From CAJJDF01 sp965657945 (GTDB taxonomy: Bacteria > Bacteroidota > Bacteroidia > Flavobacteriales_D > CAJJDF01): a stretch of DNA of 64,000 nt. Below are positions 18,139 through 26,192 of the stretch, one piece after another. The position numbers and the translations under genes are program-made. Position 1 is the stretch's first letter; each line of letters opens with the position of its first letter. The stretch covers positions 1 to 64,000 of the forward strand of contig CBFHPW010000010.1 in the NCBI GenBank assembly GCA_965657945.1, written 5' to 3'. The notes under the pieces were generated by a model. That model ran no database searches and was not told where the DNA came from. It was given only the letters and a program-made list of their open reading frames with translations.

Positions 18139-19014
18139 ATGAAAGAAAGAAAACAAATAAAACTAATTGAATGTCCGAGAGACGCCATGCAAGGCATGCA
18201 TGATTTTGTTCCCACTAAACTGAAAGCAGAGTACATCAATACCTTGTTAAAAGTTGGGTTTGACACCATAGATTTTGGAAGTTTTGTTTCGCCAAAGGCA
18301 ATACCCCAATTGAAAGATACAGCTGAAGTATTGGCACAATTGGATTTGGAAAAAACCAATTCCAAATTACTCGCTATTGTGGCCAATGAAAGAGGGGCAA
18401 AAGAGGCAGTAAATTTTGAGGAAATCAATTATTTGGGATTCCCTTTTTCGGTTTCAGAAACCTTTCAGCAACGAAATACAAACTCCAGCATTGAGCAGTC
18501 TTTATCTCGAGTAGAAGAAATTCAAAATTTAGCCCTAACAAACAAAAAAGAAGTGGTTGTGTATTTGTCCATGGCTTTTGGAAACCCATATGGTGACAAG
18601 TGGCACGAAGATATTGTGGCCAAATGGGCAGAAAGACTGCATAATGAATTGGACATCCAAATTCTAGCCTTGTCCGATACAATTGGAGTTTCAAACAAAG
18701 AAAATATTACCACACTCTTTTCTACGCTTATTCCTGAGTTTAAAAATGTGGAATTTGGGGCACATTTGCACACTACACCCACTACTTGGCAAGAAAAAAT
18801 TGAGGCAAGTGTCTCAAGTGGGTGTAGAAGATTTGATGGAGCGATAAAAGGATTTGGTGGTTGTCCAATGGCCACAGATAAATTAACAGGAAACATGCCT
18901 ACGGAACAAATGGTTTCTTATTTCGAAGAAAACAACTGGAACTCATCTGTGAACCAAGGTTTTTTCTTAGATTCGTTGACGAAATCGAATGAGATTTTTG
19001 AAACCTACCAGTGA
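18139..19014 (+). CDS. Hydroxymethylglutaryl-CoA lyase-like enzyme
   Basis: A 291-residue TIM-barrel enzyme of the HMG-CoA lyase/re-citrate synthase superfamily. It should cleave HMG-CoA to acetoacetate and acetyl-CoA, as in leucine breakdown. CPRDAMQG near the N-terminus corresponds to the family GPRDGLQ motif. SLSDTIGVS-like (ALSDTIGVS), the HLHTT metal ligands and the C-terminal GCRRFDGAIKGFGGCPMA with the catalytic cysteine are all present. The change from GPRDG to CPRDA is common in Bacteroidota members as far as I recall. The neighbours do not form a leucine operon. Confidence 0.85.
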   Translation: MKERKQIKLIECPRDAMQGMHDFVPTKLKAEYINTLLKVGFDTIDFGSFVSPKAIPQLKDTAEVLAQLDLEKTNSKLLAIVANERGAKEAVNFEEINYLGFPFSVSETFQQRNTNSSIEQSLSRVEEIQNLALTNKKEVVVYLSMAFGNPYGDKWHEDIVAKWAERLHNELDIQILALSDTIGVSNKENITTLFSTLIPEFKNVEFGAHLHTTPTTWQEKIEASVSSGCRRFDGAIKGFGGCPMATDKLTGNMPTEQMVSYFEENNWNSSVNQGFFLDSLTKSNEIFETYQ

Positions 19015-19047
19015 GTAGAAAAAAATAACAAAAAACTGCGGAGATAG

Positions 19048-19078
19048 TTGGATATAATCAAAAAAAGACCTTTCTTTG
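19048..19078 (+). promoter_or_regulatory. Putative promoter of rpmB
   Basis: TTG at 19048-19050 and TTTCTTTG at 19071-19078 (one mismatch to TAnnTTTG) are 20 nt apart, and the start codon follows 22 nt later. The layout resembles the better rpmG promoter at 24642-24672. Confidence 0.45.
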
Positions 19079-19100
19079 CAGTCTCAAAAAAATACAGAAG

Positions 19101-19343
19101 ATGTCAAAAGTTTGTCAATTAACAGGAAAAAAAGTGCAGTCGGGTAATAACGTATCTTTCTCTTTGAGAAGAACAAGAAGAAAATTTTACCCTAATTTAG
19201 TAACAAAGAAATTTCACTTACCAAGTGAAGACAGAACGATTACTCTTAAAGTGTGTACCAGAGCTTTGAGAACAATCGACAAAAAAGGAATCGAAGCTAT
19301 GATCAAAGAATCAAAAGCAAAAGGATTGTATACAGGAAATTAA
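19101..19343 (+). CDS. rpmB: 50S ribosomal protein bL28
   Basis: An 80-residue basic ribosomal protein. It begins MSKVCQLTGKK and has the family segment SLRRTRRKFYPNL, with VCTRALRTIDKKGI further on. Only the first cysteine of the zinc motif is kept, so it is probably the zinc-independent form. It is transcribed alone and has a strong terminator immediately downstream. Confidence 0.97.
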   Translation: MSKVCQLTGKKVQSGNNVSFSLRRTRRKFYPNLVTKKFHLPSEDRTITLKVCTRALRTIDKKGIEAMIKESKAKGLYTGN

Positions 19344-19360
19344 TCCAAACTCATATTTTA

Positions 19361-19395
19361 AAAAAACTCATTGACCATTCAATGAGTTTTTTTTT
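19361..19395 (+). terminator. Rho-independent terminator of rpmB
   Basis: Stem actcattga/tcaatgagt with loop ccat, an A run before and a T run of nine after. The A run could let it act on the minus strand as well. Confidence 0.9.
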
Positions 19396-19517
19396 GCCTT
19401 TTTTATAGGTTTCAAGTTTGTAGCCCAACTTCAGAGTAGATTTTTTAATACTTTTATTTTTTGAAAACTTATTATTAAATTCTTACCAACTAAGGAAATA
19501 ATAAAAGAGAATACATC

Positions 19518-20861
19518 ATGCAAAAAACACTAATTCAAAACGTAACAATCGTAAATGAGGGAATCTCACAAATAAACGACTTGTTAATCTCACACGGTAA
19601 AATTGAAAAAATTGGTTCGATTGAACCCTCGGAAAATCAAAAAATCATAGATGGAACTGGAAAATTCCTATTTCCGGGAATTATTGATGGCCAGGTTCAT
19701 TTTCGCGACCCAGGATTAACACACAAAGGTGATTTGTACACAGAAAGTAAAGCTGCAATCGCAGGTGGAACCACCTCTTTTATAGATATGCCCAATACGG
19801 TGCCTAATATTTTGACAGTAGAAAGTTTAAATGAAAAATACGAAATTGCAGCAGAGAAATCTTTGGCTAATTTTTCGTTTTTTTTGGGAGTAAACGGAGA
19901 TAATATTGAAGAAGTTGCCAAATTAGATACAACACAATTCATAGGGGTTTCTGATGACGGCTTGTATTTTACAAAAAAAGGGAATCTATTGGCAGACAAC
20001 CCTGAAACCATGGAAAAGCTATTTTCTAGTTGCAAGCAAATTATTGCGATTCACTCAGAAAAAGAAGTGATTGTGGAAGCCAACGAATTGGCTTTTAAGG
20101 AAAAATATGGTGAAGACGTTCCTGTGAAGTTTCACCCCATAATACGAAGCACAGAAGCGTGTTACGAAGCTACTGTGAGAGCTATTGAATTAGCGAACAA
20201 ACACCACGCACGACTTCATATTCTTCATTTAACAACAGCCGTAGAAACCGGCTTGTTTAGAAACGATATTCCATTAGAAAAGAAAAACATCACCACAGAG
20301 GTTTCGGTTCACCATTTATGGTTTTCTGCAGAAGATTACGAAGAAAAAGGAATGCTAATAAAATGGAATCCGGCAATAAAATCGAAGTCCGACAAAGAAG
20401 GATTAATGAAAGCCTTGTTAGATGACAGAATCGATTTGATAACAACGGACCACGCTCCTCACACTCTGGAGGAAAAACAACAAACCTACTTTAAATCCAT
20501 GTCGGGTGCGCCCATGGTTCAGCATTCACTGAATTGCATGATTGAATTTTACAAGCAAGGCATCATCTCTTTAGAAAAGATAGTTGAAAAAATGTGCCAC
20601 AATCCAGCAACGCTCTATAAAATGACAAATCGAGGATTCGTGAGAGAAGGCTACTATGCAGATCTTGCCTTGGTTGATCTCGATACTTCTTGGAAAGTTT
20701 CGAAGGATAACATTTTATACAAATGTGGTTGGTCTCCACTCGAAGGAACTACTTTCCACTCTGCGGTTACGCATACTTTTGTAAACGGAAATTTAGTTTT
20801 CGAAAATGGAACTTTCCACGAAGAAATAAAAGGAAAAGCTATTGAATTCTCTACTAAATAA
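19518..20861 (+). CDS. pyrC: Dihydroorotase, catalytic
   Basis: A 447-residue amidohydrolase that interconverts carbamoyl aspartate and dihydroorotate. The metal loop reads DGQVHFRDPG, so the first histidine of the usual HxH is Gln59 while His61 and Arg63 remain. I recall the same Q-x-H form in other Bacteroidota dihydroorotases, so it is probably functional. Further ligands appear in IAIHSEKE, HILHLTT and ITTDHAPHTLEEK. The next gene overlaps its 3' end by 20 nt if the upstream TTG start is used. A divergent, ligand-poor paralogue is encoded at 48174-49427. Confidence 0.93.
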   Translation: MQKTLIQNVTIVNEGISQINDLLISHGKIEKIGSIEPSENQKIIDGTGKFLFPGIIDGQVHFRDPGLTHKGDLYTESKAAIAGGTTSFIDMPNTVPNILTVESLNEKYEIAAEKSLANFSFFLGVNGDNIEEVAKLDTTQFIGVSDDGLYFTKKGNLLADNPETMEKLFSSCKQIIAIHSEKEVIVEANELAFKEKYGEDVPVKFHPIIRSTEACYEATVRAIELANKHHARLHILHLTTAVETGLFRNDIPLEKKNITTEVSVHHLWFSAEDYEEKGMLIKWNPAIKSKSDKEGLMKALLDDRIDLITTDHAPHTLEEKQQTYFKSMSGAPMVQHSLNCMIEFYKQGIISLEKIVEKMCHNPATLYKMTNRGFVREGYYADLALVDLDTSWKVSKDNILYKCGWSPLEGTTFHSAVTHTFVNGNLVFENGTFHEEIKGKAIEFSTK

Positions 20862-21699
20862 CTTGTTTGCAGGTCGTGACCTAGTTATTGCGACAAAGCA
20901 CAAAAAAGAAAGCATTATTGCGCCCATCTTAGAAAAAGAATTGGGTGTAACTTGCTTTGTGGCCAAAAATTTTGACTCGGATAAATTAGGTGCTTTTTCT
21001 GGCGAGATAGAACGAACGAAATCCGCTATTGAAACCGTAAAAGAAAAATGCTTATTGGCAATGGAAGCAAATAATTGTGATTTGGGAATTGCCAGTGAGG
21101 GTTCTTTTGGCCCCCATCCCACTCTGTTTTTTGTTCCAGCAGACGATGAATTGGTTATCTTGATAGACAAAAAAAATGAACTTGAAATAATTGCAAGAAA
21201 ACTAAGCACAGAAACCAATTTTAGCCATAAAGAACTGACGAACCAGGCAGAACTCCAAGAGTTTTTGATTGAGGTGGATTTTCCGGCTCATGGTGTCCTG
21301 CTAAAAACAAATAGCACCGGAAAGTCAAGAGTTTACAAAGATTTTGAAAACACAAATCAATTGATACACATCTATAATGAACTAGTTGACAAAGCGGAAC
21401 TCGTAACAGTAGAAACCGACATGCGTGCAATGAGAAATCCAAAGAGAATGAAGGTGATAGAACAAGCTACTCATTTGCTGATAAAACAAATAAAATCAAT
21501 TTGTCCTTCGTGCGATACTCCGGGATTTTCTGTCGCAGAAATAAAAAAAGGATTGCCATGCGAATCGTGTGGATTGCCAACCAACTCTACTTTAAGTCAT
21601 ATTTACTGGTGCAAGTCTTGTAACTATTCGGTAGAAAAAATGCACCCAAACAAGCAGAAAACGGAAGTACCCATGTATTGCAATTATTGTAATCCTTAG
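20842..21699 (+). CDS. DUF6671 family protein with C-terminal zinc-ribbon cysteines
   Basis: A 285-residue protein of unknown function. The N-terminal part (RDLVIATKHKKE, GIASEGSFGPHP) fits DUF6671. The C-terminal 75 residues hold four CxxC-type pairs (CPSCDTPG, CESCGLP, CKSCNYS, CNYCNP), which suggests one or two bound zinc ions. No ATG is near the start. TTG at 20842 overlaps pyrC, and a second TTG at 20863 begins 1 nt after the pyrC stop and is equally possible. The tight linkage implies co-translation with pyrC, but no role in pyrimidine synthesis is established. Confidence 0.78.
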   Translation: MNSLLNNLFAGRDLVIATKHKKESIIAPILEKELGVTCFVAKNFDSDKLGAFSGEIERTKSAIETVKEKCLLAMEANNCDLGIASEGSFGPHPTLFFVPADDELVILIDKKNELEIIARKLSTETNFSHKELTNQAELQEFLIEVDFPAHGVLLKTNSTGKSRVYKDFENTNQLIHIYNELVDKAELVTVETDMRAMRNPKRMKVIEQATHLLIKQIKSICPSCDTPGFSVAEIKKGLPCESCGLPTNSTLSHIYWCKSCNYSVEKMHPNKQKTEVPMYCNYCNP

Positions 21700-21750
21700 T
21701 TACTTGCTGTGAGTAGAAATGAGTCTGCAAATTTTGTGTATTTTTAAACT

Positions 21751-23172
21751 ATGAAACGACTTACTTCCCATTTTTTATTCTTTTCTCTCTTGTTGATTTT
21801 GTCCCCCGATGGAAAAGCCCAAGAGCAGCCAATGAGTGTTCAGGAATCTAACATAAATCCGGAAGAAGTTGGGGTTTTTGACAACGATTTATTGCCAGCA
21901 AGTTTTCATAGAGAAAGAAGACAAAAACTAAGAGACTTAATGCCAGATAGTTCTGTGGCCATATTTTTCTCCTCACCTATTAGAAATAGATCGAATGACG
22001 TGGATTACGAATATCACCAAGATCCAAATTTCTATTATTTAACAGGACTCAGAGAACCTCACTCTGTTGTAATCATTCACAAACATCCTGTGTTGATTAA
22101 TAATGAACTAACGAATGAAGTACTGTTTGTTCAACCTCGAAATCCGAAACAAGAATTATGGCTTGGGAAGCGACTTGGAGTTGAAGGAGCAAAACAAATA
22201 TTAGAATTTGGAACTGTTTTACCGAATACTGATTTTTCCTCCACCGACTGCAAAATCAACGGAATGAATTATACGTTTTTTCCTACTGATAAAAGAGATA
22301 CCCGCGATACAGAATCTAACCATGACTTATTTGATTTGAAAAAACACTTTTTGACCCAAACTGTAAGACAAAAAGGAAGCTCAACATTAGCTCGATATAT
22401 GGCTCAATTGCGAGAAATCAAGACAAATGAAGAATTAATATTGATGAGAAAAGCCATTGATATCACCTGTAAAGCTCAGCATGCATTGATGAAAAAATTA
22501 ACTCCAGAAATGGCTGAGTACCAAACAGAAGCTTTGGTTGAATTTCATTTTAAAAATGAAGGAGCCGAACACGCGGGTTTTCCATCCATTCACGGAAGTG
22601 GTGGTAATTCATGTATCCTCCATTATGTGAGTAACAGAAGAATGTTTGAAGAAAATGATTTACTGGTGAGCGATATAGGGGCAGAATATCATGGGTACAC
22701 GGCAGATGTAACTCGTACCCTTCCGGTGAATGGAAAATACTCAAAAGAACAAGCCATCATTTACAATTTAGTCCTACTAGCCCAATCTATTGGTATTGAC
22801 TCATGCTTGGCAGGAAATAGTTTTTGGATTGCAAGCCAAGTAGCCAACAATGTCATTGCGGATGGATTGGTTAAACTGGGAATCATAAAAAGTCCAATGG
22901 AAGTAAAAAAGTACTTTCCGCATGGAACTTCTCACTATTTAGGGTTAGATGTTCACGATGTCGGAACTTACGGAAAACTTGCTCCGGGGCAAGTCATAAC
23001 GGTAGAACCTGGAATTTATATTCCAGCAAACTCAGACTGTGATCCGAAATGGTGGAACATTGGAGTACGCATTGAAGATGATATTTTAATCACCACCGAA
23101 AAACCAATTAATCTTTCAGATTGTGTTCCAAGAACTATACACGAAATAGAAGAGATAATGAGGAAGAAATAG
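21751..23172 (+). CDS. Exported Xaa-Pro aminopeptidase (M24B)
   Basis: A 473-residue dinuclear metallopeptidase that removes an N-terminal residue preceding proline. The first 23 residues look like a signal peptide (ending GKAQ), so it should act in the periplasm. An AMP_N-type N-terminal domain (about 45-190) precedes the pita-bread catalytic domain. Metal ligands can be placed at Asp308 and Asp319 (SDIGAEYHGYTADVTRT), His395 (HGTSHYLGLDVHD), Glu419 (TVEPG) and Glu442 (RIEDD). It stands alone with short spacers on both sides. Confidence 0.93.
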   Translation: MKRLTSHFLFFSLLLILSPDGKAQEQPMSVQESNINPEEVGVFDNDLLPASFHRERRQKLRDLMPDSSVAIFFSSPIRNRSNDVDYEYHQDPNFYYLTGLREPHSVVIIHKHPVLINNELTNEVLFVQPRNPKQELWLGKRLGVEGAKQILEFGTVLPNTDFSSTDCKINGMNYTFFPTDKRDTRDTESNHDLFDLKKHFLTQTVRQKGSSTLARYMAQLREIKTNEELILMRKAIDITCKAQHALMKKLTPEMAEYQTEALVEFHFKNEGAEHAGFPSIHGSGGNSCILHYVSNRRMFEENDLLVSDIGAEYHGYTADVTRTLPVNGKYSKEQAIIYNLVLLAQSIGIDSCLAGNSFWIASQVANNVIADGLVKLGIIKSPMEVKKYFPHGTSHYLGLDVHDVGTYGKLAPGQVITVEPGIYIPANSDCDPKWWNIGVRIEDDILITTEKPINLSDCVPRTIHEIEEIMRKK

Positions 23173-23247
23173 CCCATTTAATAATTCGTTAATATTGAGG
23201 AAACTGACCTTTTTACTTTTTTTGGTAGAATTAAAAAAAAGTAAAAA

Positions 23248-24588
23248 ATGACGACACAAAAACAACGAAAAATATTTGTCTTAGACACTTCTGTAATCTT
23301 ATTTGATCACAACTCAATTTTTGCCTTCGATGAACACGATGTAGTAATTCCAATATCTGTATTGGAAGAGTTAGATAATTTAAAAAAAGGAACTGAGAAC
23401 AAAAATTACGAGGCAAGACAATTCATACGAGATCTTGATAAAATTGCTGAAAACAAAGATTTAAGCAAATGGATAAACTTAACCAACAAGAAATCTGGAA
23501 AAATTTGTGTCATCTTTAATAACAACGGACTTGAAAAAAGCGCAGTTACCATTTTCAATGAAGACACCAAAGACAATCGGATATTGGATACAGCCTTGTA
23601 CGTAAAGAAAAAAAATCCTAAAAGACAGGTTGTGTTTGTAACGAAGGATATTAATTTACGATTAAAAGCAAAAAGCCTTCAGTTACAAGCTGAAAATTTT
23701 GAATTTGGAAACATCAAGAATGTAGAAAAACTGCCAACTGGCATTATTACATTCGAAAAAATGGACGAGATTGACCTAGCAACGCTTCATCAAAATGACT
23801 TCCTTGAGGTGAATGAAAAAAAACATAAGTTTCTGCACAAGGAAAACAACTACTATATTTTAAAATCACAATCAGGAGGCAGTGCTTTGGCTTATTATAA
23901 CACCCAAACCAATAGAATAGAAAACATAAAAAAAACAGAGAGTTTTGGAATTTCATCGAGAAATGCTGAGCAAACATTTGCCATGCATGCCCTAATGAAT
24001 GAGGACAAACGCTTGGTTTGCCTTCAGGGTGTAGCAGGAACAGGTAAAACCTTACTTGCTCTTTCTTGTGCTATGGAGGTAAGGAGCAAGTATAAACAAA
24101 TATTTCTAGCACGACCTATTGTTGCACTTGGAAACAAAGACCTCGGTTATTTACCAGGGGATATAAGTAGTAAATTAGACCCTTACATGCAACCACTCTG
24201 GGACAATCTCAAATTTATACAAAACCAATTCTCTGACAGAAGTAAGGAAAATAAACTCATCAATCAAATGATCGAATTGGAGAAATTAACTATCTCAGCT
24301 CTTTCCTACATCAGGGGTAGAAGTCTTAGTAACATAATATTCATTGTTGATGAAGCTCAAAACTTAACACCCCACGAAATAAAGACAATCATAACAAGAG
24401 CAGGAGAAGGAGCTAAATTTATATTTACCGGTGATGTGAAACAAATTGACACGCCTTACCTTGACGAAAAATCAAACGGTTTGGCTTATGTCATAGACAA
24501 GTTTAGAGGCCAAAATATTTTCAGTCACTTACAATTGGTAAAAGGAGAAAGAAGTAAATTAGCCAATATTGCCAACGAGTTGTTGTAA
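23248..24588 (+). CDS. PIN-PhoH fusion protein (PhoH2-type RNase/helicase)
   Basis: A 446-residue cytoplasmic protein. The N-terminal PIN ribonuclease domain (about 8-155) has acidic residues at Asp13 (FVLDTSVI), Glu40-Glu41 and the VTKD segment near 131-134. The PhoH ATPase domain (about 235-446) has Walker A GVAGTGKT at 261-268 and Walker B FIVDEAQN. PhoH2 proteins are known as RNA helicases coupled to PIN RNase activity, and a role in RNA turnover is likely. No toxin-antitoxin-like small partner gene is adjacent. Confidence 0.9.
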   Translation: MTTQKQRKIFVLDTSVILFDHNSIFAFDEHDVVIPISVLEELDNLKKGTENKNYEARQFIRDLDKIAENKDLSKWINLTNKKSGKICVIFNNNGLEKSAVTIFNEDTKDNRILDTALYVKKKNPKRQVVFVTKDINLRLKAKSLQLQAENFEFGNIKNVEKLPTGIITFEKMDEIDLATLHQNDFLEVNEKKHKFLHKENNYYILKSQSGGSALAYYNTQTNRIENIKKTESFGISSRNAEQTFAMHALMNEDKRLVCLQGVAGTGKTLLALSCAMEVRSKYKQIFLARPIVALGNKDLGYLPGDISSKLDPYMQPLWDNLKFIQNQFSDRSKENKLINQMIELEKLTISALSYIRGRSLSNIIFIVDEAQNLTPHEIKTIITRAGEGAKFIFTGDVKQIDTPYLDEKSNGLAYVIDKFRGQNIFSHLQLVKGERSKLANIANELL

Positions 24589-24641
24589 AGTTGAACCTCT
24601 TGGAATAAGTACAAAAAGACAACAAATTTTGTAGAGAATTG

Positions 24642-24672
24642 TTTGATAGTAAATTTATAGTTTCTATATTTG
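24642..24672 (+). promoter_or_regulatory. Bacteroidota-type promoter of rpmG
   Basis: TTTG at 24642-24645 and TATATTTG at 24665-24672 are separated by exactly 19 nt, a full match to TTTG-N19-TAnnTTTG. The start codon is 21 nt downstream. It is the best promoter match I noticed. Confidence 0.78.
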
Positions 24673-24693
24673 CACTCTTGAAATTAAAGGACA

Positions 24694-24879
24694 ATGGCAA
24701 AGACAAAAGGAAATAGAATACAAGTAATCTTAGAATGTACAGAACACAAAGCGACTGGGGTGCCAGGAACTTCTAGATACATTACGACTAAGAACAGAAA
24801 GAACACTCCTGAAAGAATGGAAGTGAAGAAGTACAACAGAATTTTGAGAAAACACACAATTCACAAAGAAATAAAATAA
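24694..24879 (+). CDS. rpmG: 50S ribosomal protein bL33
   Basis: A 61-residue basic ribosomal protein with the family patterns MAKTKGNR, ILECTEHK and YITTKNRKNTPERMEVKKYN. It has one cysteine (Cys15), so it is the zinc-free form. The DUF4295 gene starts 6 nt after its stop codon, forming a two-gene unit closed by a terminator. Confidence 0.97.
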   Translation: MAKTKGNRIQVILECTEHKATGVPGTSRYITTKNRKNTPERMEVKKYNRILRKHTIHKEIK

Positions 24880-24885
24880 TAAGTT

Positions 24886-25038
24886 ATGGCTAAGAAGACA
24901 GTAGCATCCTTGCAAAAAGGAGGAGGAAAAATGCATACAAAAGTGATTAAGGCGGTTAAATCTCCAAAAACAGGAGCTTACCAATTTAAAGAAGCTATTG
25001 TATTAAATGACCAAGTAAAAGAATTTTTTAGTAAATAA
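24886..25038 (+). CDS. DUF4295 small basic protein
   Basis: A 50-residue lysine-rich protein starting MAKKTVASLQKGGGKMHTK and ending VKEFFSK. It fits DUF4295, a family found next to rpmG in Bacteroidota. It lies 6 nt after rpmG and just before a terminator, and its size and charge suggest a ribosome-associated protein. I recall a Bacteroidota-specific ribosomal protein described from a ribosome structure, but I am not certain it is this family. Confidence 0.85.
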   Translation: MAKKTVASLQKGGGKMHTKVIKAVKSPKTGAYQFKEAIVLNDQVKEFFSK

Positions 25039-25064
25039 ATAATTATTTACAATTCAGTATATTG

Positions 25065-25097
25065 AGCTTCTTTCATTGTTTGAAAGAAGCTTTTTTA
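25065..25097 (+). terminator. Rho-independent terminator after rpmG-DUF4295
   Basis: Stem agcttctttca/tgaaagaagct (25065-25091) with a 5-nt loop, then a T run. The ftsY start codon is only about 10 nt further on, so ftsY expression may depend on read-through at this hairpin. Confidence 0.9.
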
Positions 25098-25107
25098 TTT
25101 TTAATCT

Positions 25108-26067
25108 ATGAGTGTATTTAAACGATTTTTCTCAAAAGAAAAAAAAGAAACGCTTGACAGAGGCTTAGAAAAAACCAAAGAATCTGTTTTTTCCAAGTTG
25201 TCACGGGCGGTAGCCGGGAAATCATCTGTTGATTCAGATGTCTTGGATGAATTAGAGGAAGCTCTTATCACCTCTGACGTAGGTGTGAAAACAACGGTTA
25301 AAATTATTGAACGAATTGAAGCTAGAGTAGCAAAAGATAAATACATCAATACTTCTGAACTGAACGCTATTCTTCAAGAGGAAATTGCCTCACTTCTGGA
25401 AGAGAATAATTCCACAGATCAGGTGGATTTTTCAGTTCCGAACACTCACAAGCCACATGTAATTATGGTAGTGGGTGTAAATGGTGTGGGGAAAACAACA
25501 ACCATTGGAAAACTAGCTCATCAGTTTAAACAATCAGGTAAAAAAGTAGTGTTGGGAGCTGCGGATACTTTTAGAGCAGCTGCAGTAGATCAATTAATAA
25601 TTTGGAGCGAAAGGGTTGGAGTACCCATTGTACAGCAAGGAATGAATGCCGACCCAGCCTCTGTTGCCTTCGATACACTTCAAAGCGCAGTAAACCAGGA
25701 TGCTGACGTTGTGCTAATTGACACAGCAGGTAGACTTCACAATAAAGTAAACTTGATGAATGAGCTGACCAAGATAAAAAGAGTAATGGACAAAATTGTA
25801 CCAGGTGCTCCTCATGAAATATTGTTGGTATTGGATGGTTCTACTGGACAAAATGCCATCGAACAATGTGCACAGTTTACCCAAGCAACAGATGTTACCT
25901 CCCTCGCTCTTACCAAACTAGACGGAACAGCTAAAGGTGGTGTTGTCATTGGAATATCCGATCAGTTTAACGTACCAGTAAAATACATTGGTGTGGGTGA
26001 AGGAATAGAAGACTTGCAAGTCTTTAATCGAATGGAATTTGTAGATTCTCTTTTTTCTTTGAAGTAA
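25108..26067 (+). CDS. ftsY: Signal recognition particle receptor FtsY
   Basis: A 319-residue SRP GTPase that docks ribosome-SRP complexes at the inner membrane for insertion of membrane proteins. The short charged N-terminal A region is followed by the NG domain. The GTPase motifs are visible: GVNGVGKT (123-130), DTFRAAAVDQL, DTAGRLHNK and TKLDGTAKGG. It lacks the long acidic extension of E. coli FtsY, which is usual outside Proteobacteria. It follows the rpmG unit and precedes rimO. Confidence 0.97.
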   Translation: MSVFKRFFSKEKKETLDRGLEKTKESVFSKLSRAVAGKSSVDSDVLDELEEALITSDVGVKTTVKIIERIEARVAKDKYINTSELNAILQEEIASLLEENNSTDQVDFSVPNTHKPHVIMVVGVNGVGKTTTIGKLAHQFKQSGKKVVLGAADTFRAAAVDQLIIWSERVGVPIVQQGMNADPASVAFDTLQSAVNQDADVVLIDTAGRLHNKVNLMNELTKIKRVMDKIVPGAPHEILLVLDGSTGQNAIEQCAQFTQATDVTSLALTKLDGTAKGGVVIGISDQFNVPVKYIGVGEGIEDLQVFNRMEFVDSLFSLK

Positions 26068-26078
26068 TCCCATCACCC

Positions 26079-26182
26079 TTCGAGACATTTTGTCCCGAAA
26101 GAATCAGAACAAACCTCTCAGGGTTCAGATTTACTTTTATAAATAATAACCTGCAACTAGCAACTTGTAACTAGCAACTTAT
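26079..26182. repeat. Intergenic hairpin and 14-bp tandem repeat between ftsY and rimO
   Basis: A 9-bp hairpin with one wobble pair (ttcgagaca/tgtcccgaa, 26079-26099) is followed by two 14-bp tandem units (aactagcaacttgt and aactagcaacttat, 26155-26182). Neither has a T run. They look like dispersed intergenic repeats. Confidence 0.5.
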
Positions 26183-26192
26183 AACCAGTAAT

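Noticed and set aside
20793..21218. 141-codon minus-strand open frame over the DUF6671 gene
   Set aside because: It is the antisense of a conserved protein with zinc-type cysteines and shows only serine- and phenylalanine-rich antisense composition.
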